Counted from the first letter of the stretch, positions 1 through 5,233 are shown. The stretch: 5,260 nucleotides of DNA from CAYMRB01 sp964392615 (GCA_964392615.1 CAYMRB010000575.1:1-5260); one strand, 5' to 3'. Program-made: numbers and translations. Notes: a model not told the origin generated them from the sequence alone.

Positions 1-677
1 GTCTTCGACGCGACGATGAACAGCGTCGTCTCGGGCGACAGGTCGCGCAGCGTGCGCGCGAGGTGGGCGCCATCGACGTTCGACACGAAGTGCACGCGGA
101 GATCCGGCGAGCCGTACGGAGCGAGCGCCTCGGTCGCCATCAACGGTCCGAGGTCGGAACCGCCGATGCCGATGTTGACGACGTCGGTGATCCGCTCGCC
201 GGTGTAGCCACGCCACTCGCCACTGCGCACGGCATCGGTGAACTCGCGCATCTTCGCGAGGACGCTGTTGACACCGAGATCGGTCTTCTTGACGCCGTCC
301 TTCTCGACGACTTCGTCCGACATCACGTCGCGCTCGCCGACGTAGATCGGCGTGTTCGCACGGTTGCGCAGTGCGACGTGCAGGACGGCGCGGTCCTCGG
401 TCTTGTTGATCTTCTCGCCCGAGAACATGCGGTCGCGGGCTCCCTCGACGTCAGCCTCCTCGGCAAGCTGACAGAGGAGCTCGATCGTCCTGCCTTTGAC
501 GCGGTTCTTCGAGTAGTCGAGAAGGATCTCCTTCTTGCCGTCCTCGCCGAACCAGCACGAGAAGTCGTCGAAGCGCTGCGGGTCGGACTCGAAGAGGTCG
601 AGCAGGTGCTCGTCGCGGATCTCGTCCCAGTGGGCGACGAGCTGGTCACGGGTCGGAAGGTGATCGAAATGGGGCAT
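1..677 (-). CDS. pgi: glucose-6-phosphate isomerase, N-terminal part (3' end cut by window edge)
   Basis: Glucose-6-phosphate isomerase interconverts glucose 6-phosphate and fructose 6-phosphate in the cytoplasm (glycolysis, gluconeogenesis). The minus-strand frame is open from the ATG at 677-675 to the left edge: 225 full codons plus two bases, about 40% of the usual ~550 residues of the large bacterial/eukaryotic type. Family blocks read in order: LLDYSKNRV (52-60), MFSGEKINKTEDRAVLHVAL (84-103), RNRANTPI (104-111), GEWRGYTG (153-160), the sugar-phosphate-binding stretch VVNIGIGGSDLGP (166-178), HFVSNVDGAH (196-205) and ETTLFIVASK (216-225). The C-terminal catalytic Glu, His and Lys lie beyond the window. 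Residues about 114-135 form a charged insertion compared with the short DGKDVMPEVN loop of typical homologues. The Shine-Dalgarno is weak (only GAG about 7 nt upstream), but this ATG gives a normal N-terminus with aligned family sequence soon after it. Identity is secure; the exact start less so. Confidence 0.97.
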   Translation of the reverse strand, partial: MPHFDHLPTRDQLVAHWDEIRDEHLLDLFESDPQRFDDFSCWFGEDGKKEILLDYSKNRVKGRTIELLCQLAEEADVEGARDRMFSGEKINKTEDRAVLHVALRNRANTPIYVGERDVMSDEVVEKDGVKKTDLGVNSVLAKMREFTDAVRSGEWRGYTGERITDVVNIGIGGSDLGPLMATEALAPYGSPDLRVHFVSNVDGAHLARTLRDLSPETTLFIVASK

Positions 678-734
678 CGGAATCTCGTGGACGTCGGGGC
701 TCGTTGGACGACAGGCGAACGAGTCGCTGGCGGG

Positions 735-763
735 ATCCTAAGCCCGTCAGGACGTGTCGTCCA
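735..763 (-). promoter_or_regulatory. possible sigma-70-type promoter of pgi with inverted repeat over the -35
   Basis: Read on the minus strand, TGGACG (758-763) and TAGGAT (735-740) are separated by 17 bp; each matches four of six consensus bases. Transcription would begin near 728, giving a leader of about 50 nt before the pgi ATG. A small perfect inverted repeat, GGACG-TGT-CGTCC (750-762), overlaps the -35 and could be an operator. Motifs this weak also arise by chance in GC-rich DNA, so this is a suggestion from position and spacing only. Confidence 0.28.
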
Positions 764-978
764 CACCCGACGCCGAGGCCGACAACGGACGAAGCCGAGA
801 GCAGGTCGACCCAGATACGAGACCGGGCGAGCACTCCCCTCTGCGAAGGTGTGCCCGCCCTGCCCTGCTACTCGGGACGCCGGAGGAGCGGTGCCGACGT
901 CGCGCCTGACTGTGAGAGACGAGACGCCGGATCATGCGCGTCGCTGCCCGTCGACGATCGCCACCGAAGACTACGATG

Positions 979-1040
979 GGTTCCGGAAAGCGTCGAGCGA
1001 ACGGCCGAAAAGGCTCTGTCGCGCTCGCAGGTTCCGGAAA
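979..1040. repeat. two copies of GGTTCCGGAAA centred on palindrome TTCCGGAA, 51 bp apart
   Basis: The 11-bp sequence GGTTCCGGAAA occurs at 979-989 and 1030-1040. Each copy contains the perfect 8-bp palindrome TTCCGGAA (981-988 and 1032-1039). The start-to-start distance is 51 bp, about five turns of B-DNA, so two bound proteins would face the same side of the helix. The pair sits some 300-360 bp upstream of pgi and just beyond the stop of the CYTH-like gene. The repeat is plain in the sequence; an operator role is inference. Confidence 0.45.
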
Positions 1041-1070
1041 TCCGCGGCCCCGAACGATTATCGGAACTCG

Positions 1071-1706
1071 TCAGCGCAGCGGCCGGCCGCGCCCCCAATC
1101 GTCGAGCGCCTCGAGGTAGCCGCGCTCGAGGAAGCCGCCCGGCAACCCGAGCGCGGCCATCGCGTCGCGGACTCGCGCCTCGTCGGGGTCTTCGACACCG
1201 ATCGACACGACATCCTGCGGCGACTGGATCTCCGCGTACTCGACGATCACCCGGCCGTCGGGCGGCCCGCAGTGCTGCCAGCGCCGCTTCTCGACCGAGA
1301 CGACGGCGAGCTGCGGGGCGGCCCGCGTCAGCCGCTCGAGGAATTCCTCCTCGTTCTCGACCCGCGCGGAAGGCAACGCTGCCGCACTCGACGCGATCCC
1401 GAGCGCCGCAGCGACCTCGGCGAAGACGTCCGGAGCGAGCGGGAACTCGAACTCCTCCGCCGGGTTCTCGAGCCACTCCTCCGTGCCGGCCTCGGTGCGG
1501 GCGAGCCGGCGCTTGATCTTGAACCGGCCGCAGCGCAGCTTCAGGTTGAGGGAGCACCCCGGGACCCACAGATAGCGATCCGTCACGCGTTGCGACTTCT
1601 CGAACCAGAGCGGTAGCGCACGGACCCGGTCGATCGTGCCGTCGCCGCGTCCGTCGGGTGCCGCCGCGGCGAACCCCCGCCATTCCCAATGCTGACCGAA
1701 TGCCAT
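1071..1706 (-). CDS. hypothetical protein, possible divergent CYTH / triphosphate-tunnel-like domain
   Basis: A 211-residue soluble protein with no signal peptide or membrane segment; I do not recognise a named gene. Its layout resembles a CYTH-type beta barrel in two halves. The first has alternating basic strands (EWRGF 8-12, RYLWVPGCSLNLKLR 44-58, GRFKIKRRL 60-68). The second has VVSVEKRRW (135-143), then VIVEYAEI (153-160) and VVSIGVEDPDEARVRDAMAALG (166-187), much like the acidic strand and helix that end CYTH domains. CYTH proteins bind triphosphates through basic and acidic side chains lining the barrel and use a metal; members include adenylate cyclase CyaB and thiamine triphosphatase. 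The classical N-terminal ExExK motif is not intact here (E8-W-R10 instead), so a catalytic role is uncertain. The ATG at 1706 lies at the edge of an AT-rich island, with no clear Shine-Dalgarno. The gene is divergent from the sigma-54 activator. That it is a real gene is likely; the fold is inference. Confidence 0.75.
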   Translation of the reverse strand: MAFGQHWEWRGFAAAAPDGRGDGTIDRVRALPLWFEKSQRVTDRYLWVPGCSLNLKLRCGRFKIKRRLARTEAGTEEWLENPAEEFEFPLAPDVFAEVAAALGIASSAAALPSARVENEEEFLERLTRAAPQLAVVSVEKRRWQHCGPPDGRVIVEYAEIQSPQDVVSIGVEDPDEARVRDAMAALGLPGGFLERGYLEALDDWGRGRPLR

Positions 1707-1722
1707 TTCAAACAGAACAATC

Positions 1723-1750
1723 TTGACTAACGGACATTTCTAAAGATAAT
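1723..1750 (+). promoter_or_regulatory. sigma-70-type promoter reading towards the sigma-54 activator
   Basis: TTGACT (1723-1728) and GATAAT (1745-1750) each match five of six consensus bases and are 16 bp apart. They lie in an AT-rich island: 33 of 47 bases between 1704 and 1750 are A or T, in an otherwise very GC-rich region. Transcription would start near 1757, giving a leader of about 240 nt before the activator ATG at 2001. The same island lies directly upstream of the divergent CYTH-like gene; no equally clear minus-strand promoter was found in it. Confidence 0.6.
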
Positions 1751-1752
1751 GC

Positions 1753-1771
1753 CCCGTGTCGATTCCACGGG
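1753..1771. promoter_or_regulatory. inverted repeat CCCGTG-N7-CACGGG spanning the expected transcription start
   Basis: This is a perfect 6-bp inverted repeat with a 7-bp spacer, beginning 2 bp after the -10 of the plus-strand promoter. As DNA it is placed where a repressor or autoregulator could block initiation; as RNA it could fold into a hairpin near the 5' end of the leader. The half-site CCCGTG recurs at 1855-1860, inside a shorter inverted repeat CACG-AACC-CGTG (1849-1860). Fis-HTH activators of the NtrC class often bind such dyads, so autoregulation by the downstream gene product is possible but unproven. Confidence 0.4.
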
Positions 1772-2000
1772 AGCCTACCAGGGAGAGGGTCGCTCCGCTC
1801 AGCCGGCTCCGACGCGATGCGCTCTGCCACGCACGTCGGTCCGGACTCCACGAACCCGTGACTACCTTCTGTTCCTCTGGCTTCCATCCTGTCGCGCTTC
1901 GGCCCGCGGTGCCCCGCGGCTCTGTTGGGTGGCCCTCTCCCCCCCCCTTCCTTCCCGGCGGTTGTCGCCGCTCTAAGAACGAGGACCAAGAGGACATGAC
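1757..2000 (+). other. long structured 5' leader of the sigma-54 activator gene (or short noncoding RNA)
   Basis: About 244 bp separate the expected transcription start from the activator ATG, with no supportable gene on either strand. Possible RNA stems: CCGACG (1809-1814) with CGTCGG (1834-1839); CCGCGG (1904-1909) with CCGCGG (1914-1919) around a TGCC loop; and CGGCG (1956-1960) with CGCCG (1966-1970) around a GTTGT loop, the last ending 17 nt before the Shine-Dalgarno. A 24-nt pure pyrimidine tract (1933-1956) contains nine consecutive Cs (1939-1947). I do not recognise a known riboswitch, SRP RNA, 6S RNA or tmRNA. A leader or an independent small RNA are both possible. Confidence 0.35.
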
Positions 2001-2006
2001 ATGTCA
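1989..2006 (+). promoter_or_regulatory. Shine-Dalgarno AGAGGA plus palindrome TGACATGTCA over the activator start codon
   Basis: AGAGGA (1989-1994) lies 6 nt before the ATG at 2001-2003, an ideal distance that fixes this start. The perfect 10-bp palindrome TGACATGTCA (1997-2006) overlaps the start codon. A second ATG at 1996-1998 opens only an eight-codon frame, ATG ACA TGT..., which ends at a TGA at 2020-2022 inside the gene. It is probably incidental, though a tiny overlapping upstream frame could lower translation. Confidence 0.6.
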
Positions 2007-3584
2007 CGAGCTCCAGGGCTGAACCGTGCCCCGGTGCGACCGTGTGCACGACCCGAAGATATCCTCCTTGCGGCAGCCCGACAAGATCGCGGGACGGTGC
2101 TACCCCGCGTGCTCGGCGCCGTCCTGACCGCGACGAACGGCACGCACGCGGTCGTCATCGAGAAGCCGGCGGATCGCCGCCGCGTCGTCATCGGGTGCCG
2201 TGCCGGCGGCATCGAGATCGGTCGACCGGACAAGCTGATCCGTCCGCGCGTCGCCCGACAGGTGCTCGAGACGGGCCGCGTCGCCCTCGTCAGCGACGAG
2301 CCTCCACGCCCCCACCACTGGTGCCTCGGCGTGCCGGTGGACGTCGGAACCGACGGCTCCGCGGCGCTCTTTGTCGAGGGTTCCGCGCGGCGCGGAACGC
2401 CTCGGTTCACGGACGAGGAGACCAGCTGGTTGTCGCGCGTCGCGGCGCTCTCGATGCTCGTCGACGCGCTCCGCGAGCGGTGCTCGCACCTCGAGGAGCA
2501 GATCGAGCGTCCCCCGGCGGACTCGTGCGAGTCCCCGACCGGGCCGCAGGATTCGCAGCGACCGGCGAGCGCCCCGCCACGGCCCGCGACGCCAGGAGAA
2601 CCATCGAGACCCGCGAATCGGGCGCGCTTGACGGCGCTGTTTCCGGAGATCGTCTGCAAGAGTGTCGCGATGCGCGACGTCCTGAGCGCGGTCGGCGACC
2701 TGGCGCGGTCGGAGATCCCGATCCTGATCGACGGCGAAAGCGGCACCGGAAAGGAGCTCATCGCGCGCGCGATCCACCGCCTGTCGAGCGCGGCAACGGG
2801 TCCGTTCGTCAGCGAGAATTGTGGCGCGATTCCGGAGCACCTCGGCGAGGCCGAGCTGTTCGGCCGGGAGCGAGGCGCATTCACGGGCGCGTCGGACAGC
2901 CAGCCCGGCCTCGTCGAGCGCGCTAGCGGCGGTACGCTGTTCCTCGACGAGGTCGGCGAGATGGGCCTGGAGCTACAGAAGAAGCTGCTGCGCGTCCTGC
3001 AGGAGAGAACCGTGCGCCGCATCGGTGGCCGCCGCTCGATTCGCGTCGGCTTTCGACTGATCTCCGCGACGAACCGCGACCTCGAGGCGATGGTGAAGGC
3101 GGGGACGTTCCGGCAGGACCTGTTCTTTCGCCTGCACGTCGCGTCCGTCCACCTCCCGGCTCTGCGGGAGCGGCCGGAGGACGTCCCCGACCTCGTCGAG
3201 CAGTTCAACCGTCAGCACTCGAAGAACCTCGATCGCGCGCCGCTCGAGTTCGGCCGCGACACGCTGGCGCACTTCAGGTCGTACGCCTGGCCGGGCAACG
3301 TGCGCGAGCTCGGCAACGAGGTCTGGCGCCTCGCGACGACGGTCGGGCGCCACGTGCGACCGAGCGATCTGTCGAAGCGCATCCTCCGCGACCTGCCGGG
3401 CGCGACGCCCGCCGACCGCGACGCGGACCTCCGGCTCGAGCCGCTCGAGCGCGAGGTGCTCGGCGCGGCGGTCCTGAAGGCACTGCAACGAGCGAAGGGG
3501 AACCGCACGCGAGCGGCCGGAATCCTCGGAGTGACGCGAGCGGCCCTGTACCGACGGATGCAGCGCTACGGGATCAAGTACTGA
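2001..3584 (+). CDS. sigma-54-dependent transcriptional activator (GAF-like sensor, AAA+, Fis-type HTH)
   Basis: A 527-residue bacterial enhancer-binding protein, which uses ATP hydrolysis to remodel the closed complex of sigma-54 RNA polymerase. Residues about 16-160 form a GAF-like sensor domain, with the typical ending RFTDEETSWLSRVAAL (135-150). A Pro/Ser-rich linker (about 170-208) follows. The AAA+ domain spans about 213-450: Walker A GESGTGKE (245-252), the sigma-54-contacting loop GAFTGA (292-297), Walker B TLFLDE (312-317), sensor I ATN (356-358), the arginine-finger region FRQDLFFRL (370-378) and the sensor II motif WPGNVREL (430-437). A Fis-type HTH closes the protein (about 488-527; NRTRAAGILGVTRAALYRRM at 501-520). 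All core motifs are intact, so it should be an active ATPase able to contact sigma-54. There is no phosphoacceptor receiver domain and no neighbouring kinase, so control is probably through a ligand or protein bound by the GAF-like domain. R289 in ELFGRERGAFTGA replaces the commoner His. The target promoters are unknown. Confidence 0.95.
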   Translation: MSRAPGLNRAPVRPCARPEDILLAAARQDRGTVLPRVLGAVLTATNGTHAVVIEKPADRRRVVIGCRAGGIEIGRPDKLIRPRVARQVLETGRVALVSDEPPRPHHWCLGVPVDVGTDGSAALFVEGSARRGTPRFTDEETSWLSRVAALSMLVDALRERCSHLEEQIERPPADSCESPTGPQDSQRPASAPPRPATPGEPSRPANRARLTALFPEIVCKSVAMRDVLSAVGDLARSEIPILIDGESGTGKELIARAIHRLSSAATGPFVSENCGAIPEHLGEAELFGRERGAFTGASDSQPGLVERASGGTLFLDEVGEMGLELQKKLLRVLQERTVRRIGGRRSIRVGFRLISATNRDLEAMVKAGTFRQDLFFRLHVASVHLPALRERPEDVPDLVEQFNRQHSKNLDRAPLEFGRDTLAHFRSYAWPGNVRELGNEVWRLATTVGRHVRPSDLSKRILRDLPGATPADRDADLRLEPLEREVLGAAVLKALQRAKGNRTRAAGILGVTRAALYRRMQRYGIKY

Positions 3585-3596
3585 GGCAGGCCGAGC

Positions 3597-4622
3597 TCAA
3601 CTCGCCCCGCGTTCGGCCTTCGCGGTCGCCATGCGGTGGTAGTCGCGCCACCAGCGCGCCATCTGCCGCGTGCTGCTGCGGTACGGCGGGAACCGGCGCC
3701 CCTTGATGCGGTTGAGCAGCGCGGCTCGGACGACGACGCCGACTGGGAAACCGTCGAAGCGCGTGATCCGCACTCGCGATGCGCCGCGGTAGCGGCCGAA
3801 CCGCACCTTGCCGGTCGCGATATCGTCGAGAAGGAACGGGCTCAGACCGTCGATCAGGTAGACGAATTGGTCCGCGGCGTCGTCGTAGCGCGCGAAATTC
3901 TTCTGCAGGACGACGACGGCGAGCTCGCGAAGCTTCGTCTTGCGATCGCTCTGGACGTGGCGGATGAGCGCCGGAATCAACCGAGGATCGACCCGGCACA
4001 GCTCCTCGTACGCCTTGCGCGCGTCCTCCTCCTCGCCCTGCAGCCGCTCGAGAAAGCGGCCGGCGCGCTGCTTCGCCTCGCGGGGATCGAGCGGCTCGGA
4101 GGCCTGATCCGTGGCATCGGCCACAGCCACGACCGCGTCTGCGGGTGGCGAAGGCTCGACGACGCCGACCGCCGCGCCGGGGCGCGCGGTCCCGTGGTCG
4201 CCGGCGTTCGGGCTGATCGGGCTGATCGGGCCGATCGGGGCCGAGGCCCCCGGGCCGCCGTTGTCCCCGGCGGTGCCATGCTGCGGGCCGGCGTCCGGAG
4301 GTGCGCTCCCCTTCGCTGGATCCACGTCCGGCAGGTCGGGCAGGGACCTCTCCGGATCGGGCGGGTCGGTCGGCGTGCGGGGCGTCCGCGCGGTGCCGGT
4401 CGGGGTGGCGCCGCGATCCGGGACGACCGGGCCCGCATGCCGCGCAGGCTGGGTCGGCTGGCGCTCGGTGCGCGATCGATGGACGACGGGGGCGGCGTCA
4501 GCCCACGTGGGAGTGTGGCGCTCGGGCTCCGAGGAGCAGCCGACAGCGGCGAGCGCCGCGGCGATCCAGGCCGCGACGGCCGGACGGATTCGCTGTGCTT
4601 CGGGTGGCGTTCGACGTCGCAA
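3597..4622 (-). CDS. putative lipoprotein with Pro-rich linker and HEAT-like helical C-terminal domain
   Basis: A 341-residue secreted lipoprotein of unknown function. The TTG start (4622-4620) is supported by GGGGAGG 6 nt upstream and by a proper lipoprotein signal: basic n-region (R2-R4, R11, R13), hydrophobic stretch AVAAWIAAALAAVG (15-28) and lipid-acceptor C29 in AVGC. No good in-frame alternative start preserves this signal. Residues 30-178 are a low-complexity Pro/Ala/Gly/Thr linker with a (P-I-x) triplet run at 129-138, probably disordered and reaching out from the membrane. The C-terminal part (about 178-335) is helical and charged. Its core (about 186-243) resembles one HEAT-type helical pair (DPRLIPALIRHVQSD then KLRELAVVVLQ), and it ends with a Trp/Arg/Tyr-rich helix (MARWWRDYHRM, 321-331). 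No catalytic motif is visible. The gene is convergent with the sigma-54 activator, only 12 bp between the stops, and follows the coiled-coil gene by 31 bp. A competing plus-strand frame looks like a shadow. Confidence 0.8.
   Translation of the reverse strand: MRRRTPPEAQRIRPAVAAWIAAALAAVGCSSEPERHTPTWADAAPVVHRSRTERQPTQPARHAGPVVPDRGATPTGTARTPRTPTDPPDPERSLPDLPDVDPAKGSAPPDAGPQHGTAGDNGGPGASAPIGPISPISPNAGDHGTARPGAAVGVVEPSPPADAVVAVADATDQASEPLDPREAKQRAGRFLERLQGEEEDARKAYEELCRVDPRLIPALIRHVQSDRKTKLRELAVVVLQKNFARYDDAADQFVYLIDGLSPFLLDDIATGKVRFGRYRGASRVRITRFDGFPVGVVVRAALLNRIKGRRFPPYRSSTRQMARWWRDYHRMATAKAERGAS
4210..4236 (-). repeat. three tandem 9-bp units encoding Pro-Ile-Ser/Gly
   Basis: On the plus strand the units are GGGCTGATC (4210-4218), GGGCTGATC (4219-4227) and GGGCCGATC (4228-4236). 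On the coding strand they give the P-I-G/P-I-S/P-I-S triplets of the lipoprotein linker (residues about 129-138). Each unit is a whole number of codons, so copy number could change without a frameshift, altering only linker length. Confidence 0.7.
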
Positions 4623-4637
4623 GCGGGGCCTCCCCGC
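4623..4637 (-). promoter_or_regulatory. hairpin enclosing the Shine-Dalgarno of the lipoprotein gene
   Basis: On the coding (minus) strand this reads GCGGGG-AGG-CCCCGC, a perfect 6-bp all-G/C stem with a 3-nt loop, ending directly before the TTG start. The Shine-Dalgarno GGGGAGG (4629-4635) forms one arm and the loop, so in folded RNA it would be hidden. No U-tract follows, which argues against a terminator. A ribosome finishing the upstream coiled-coil gene (stop codon 4654-4656) would reach into this hairpin, suggesting translational coupling. Confidence 0.5.
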
Positions 4638-4653
4638 GTCTGGGCGGGACGGG

Positions 4654-5151
4654 TTAATCGAGCTCCGGCGACCGCGACGACGTCGGCACGATCGCTGCGG
4701 CAGAGCCGGCCGAGAATCCGTCGCCGGTGCGGAAGAAGCCCGCCAGCGGACGCGGTTCGGCGGGTCCGCAGTTCAGCGACAGGAGGATCTCGGGACTGAA
4801 GTGCGCGAGCCGGGTGACCAGCTTGCGCCGACTCTCCAGTGTCCCATCGGCACGCAGGAACTCAAGGGCGAGGTCGACGTCCGAGGTCGGCCGCGGCACC
4901 GAGAAGTAGCGCAGAACGAGCCGCTCGAGGTCCCTCTCCCGAGCTGCGGCCGCAGCCCGGGAATCGACCAGCCGGCGCTCGAGGTCGTGGATCGCCTCCT
5001 CGGCCACGGCGAGGCTGTCCCGCAGCGTGTCGCGTTCCTCCTCGGCTTGGGCGTGGAGGTCCTGGAAGTGCCCGAGGTCTGCCCCCAGCAGATCGACCGT
5101 GCGCCGAACGTCTGCCTGGGCCGCGAGAAGTCGCTCGCAGTCGCGCTGCAC
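4654..5151 (-). CDS. coiled-coil protein of unknown function, 5' end uncertain
   Basis: I do not recognise this protein. From the GTG at 5151 it is 165 residues. The N-terminal half (about 1-80) is a Glu/Arg/Ala/Leu-rich coiled coil (for example AEEERDTLRDSLAVAEEAIH, 36-55). The remainder (about 80-130, SVPRPTSDVDLALEFL and following) may be a small helical domain with a Pro/Ser-rich tail. No signal peptide or membrane segment is seen. The GTG has no Shine-Dalgarno, and the frame stays coding-like for 23 more codons upstream, to a TAG at 5221-5223, with no start codon in between. The real gene may therefore begin further upstream, beyond a genuine or erroneous stop next to the odd C-rich window end; a 5'-truncated or degraded gene is also possible. 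It lies 31 bp upstream of the lipoprotein gene on the same strand, so they are likely co-transcribed. It could assist the lipoprotein, but nothing shows how. Confidence 0.6.
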   Translation of the reverse strand: MQRDCERLLAAQADVRRTVDLLGADLGHFQDLHAQAEEERDTLRDSLAVAEEAIHDLERRLVDSRAAAAARERDLERLVLRYFSVPRPTSDVDLALEFLRADGTLESRRKLVTRLAHFSPEILLSLNCGPAEPRPLAGFFRTGDGFSAGSAAAIVPTSSRSPELD

Positions 5152-5233
5152 GGCCGCGCTGCGCTGCCCGGAGCTGGCGAGGTCGACGCGCCCCGCGCGG
5201 ATCTCGTCGGCACACGACTCCTAGAGGTCGAAG

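Larger units (their letters stand above)
678..1070. other. 393-bp intergenic region without a convincing gene
   Basis: This stretch lies between the pgi start and the end of the CYTH-like gene, both on the minus strand. Short frames here lack ribosome binding sites and do not show the strong G/C third-position preference of the flanking genes. No tRNA fold, rRNA or convincing Rho-independent terminator was seen. It holds the possible pgi promoter (735-763), the TTCCGGAA pair (979-1040) and a weak palindrome CGAT-T-ATCG (1055-1063) just past the neighbouring stop codon. A 47-codon frame at 976-1119 (plus strand) with a superficial ribosomal-protein-THX-like start is treated as noncoding. Confidence 0.6.

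Noticed and set aside
727..743. Sigma-54-like element TGGC...AAGC near pgi
   Set aside because: The GC doublet is one base off the required GG-N10-GC spacing.
63..1616. 517-codon open frame on the plus strand
   Set aside because: It runs antisense through pgi, the intergenic region and the CYTH-like gene. Its translation has no domain-like pattern, while the opposite strand encodes clear glucose-6-phosphate isomerase. Long antisense frames are expected in GC-rich DNA.
868..1689. 273-codon minus-strand frame overlapping the CYTH-like gene in another frame
   Set aside because: Its Arg/Gly/Ala-rich translation is typical of an out-of-frame read of GC-rich coding DNA. The 211-residue frame has alternating strands and helices and a sensible start next to an AT-rich island.
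1919..1960. Resemblance to SRP (4.5S) RNA: GGCTCTGTTGG on plus, GGGAAGGAAGG on minus
   Set aside because: The conserved GGAAGGAAGCAGCC-type apical loop and long pairing arms are absent; the two matches lie on opposite strands.
1708..2049. 113-codon minus-strand frame across the divergent intergenic region
   Set aside because: Low-information sequence, no Shine-Dalgarno, and it crosses the plus-strand promoter and the start of the activator gene.
1973..3208. 411-codon minus-strand frame opposite the sigma-54 activator
   Set aside because: It is the antisense shadow of a gene with every AAA+ and Fis-HTH motif in place; the translation is Ser/Arg-rich with no recognisable domain.
3585..3596. 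Possible terminator between the convergent activator and lipoprotein genes
   Set aside because: The gap is only 12 bp and has no stem-loop with a T-tract on either strand.
3636..4799. 387-codon plus-strand frame opposite the lipoprotein gene
   Set aside because: It spans two minus-strand genes and their gap, with Arg/Ala/Gly-rich low-information sequence. The minus strand has a lipobox signal peptide and a strong Shine-Dalgarno.
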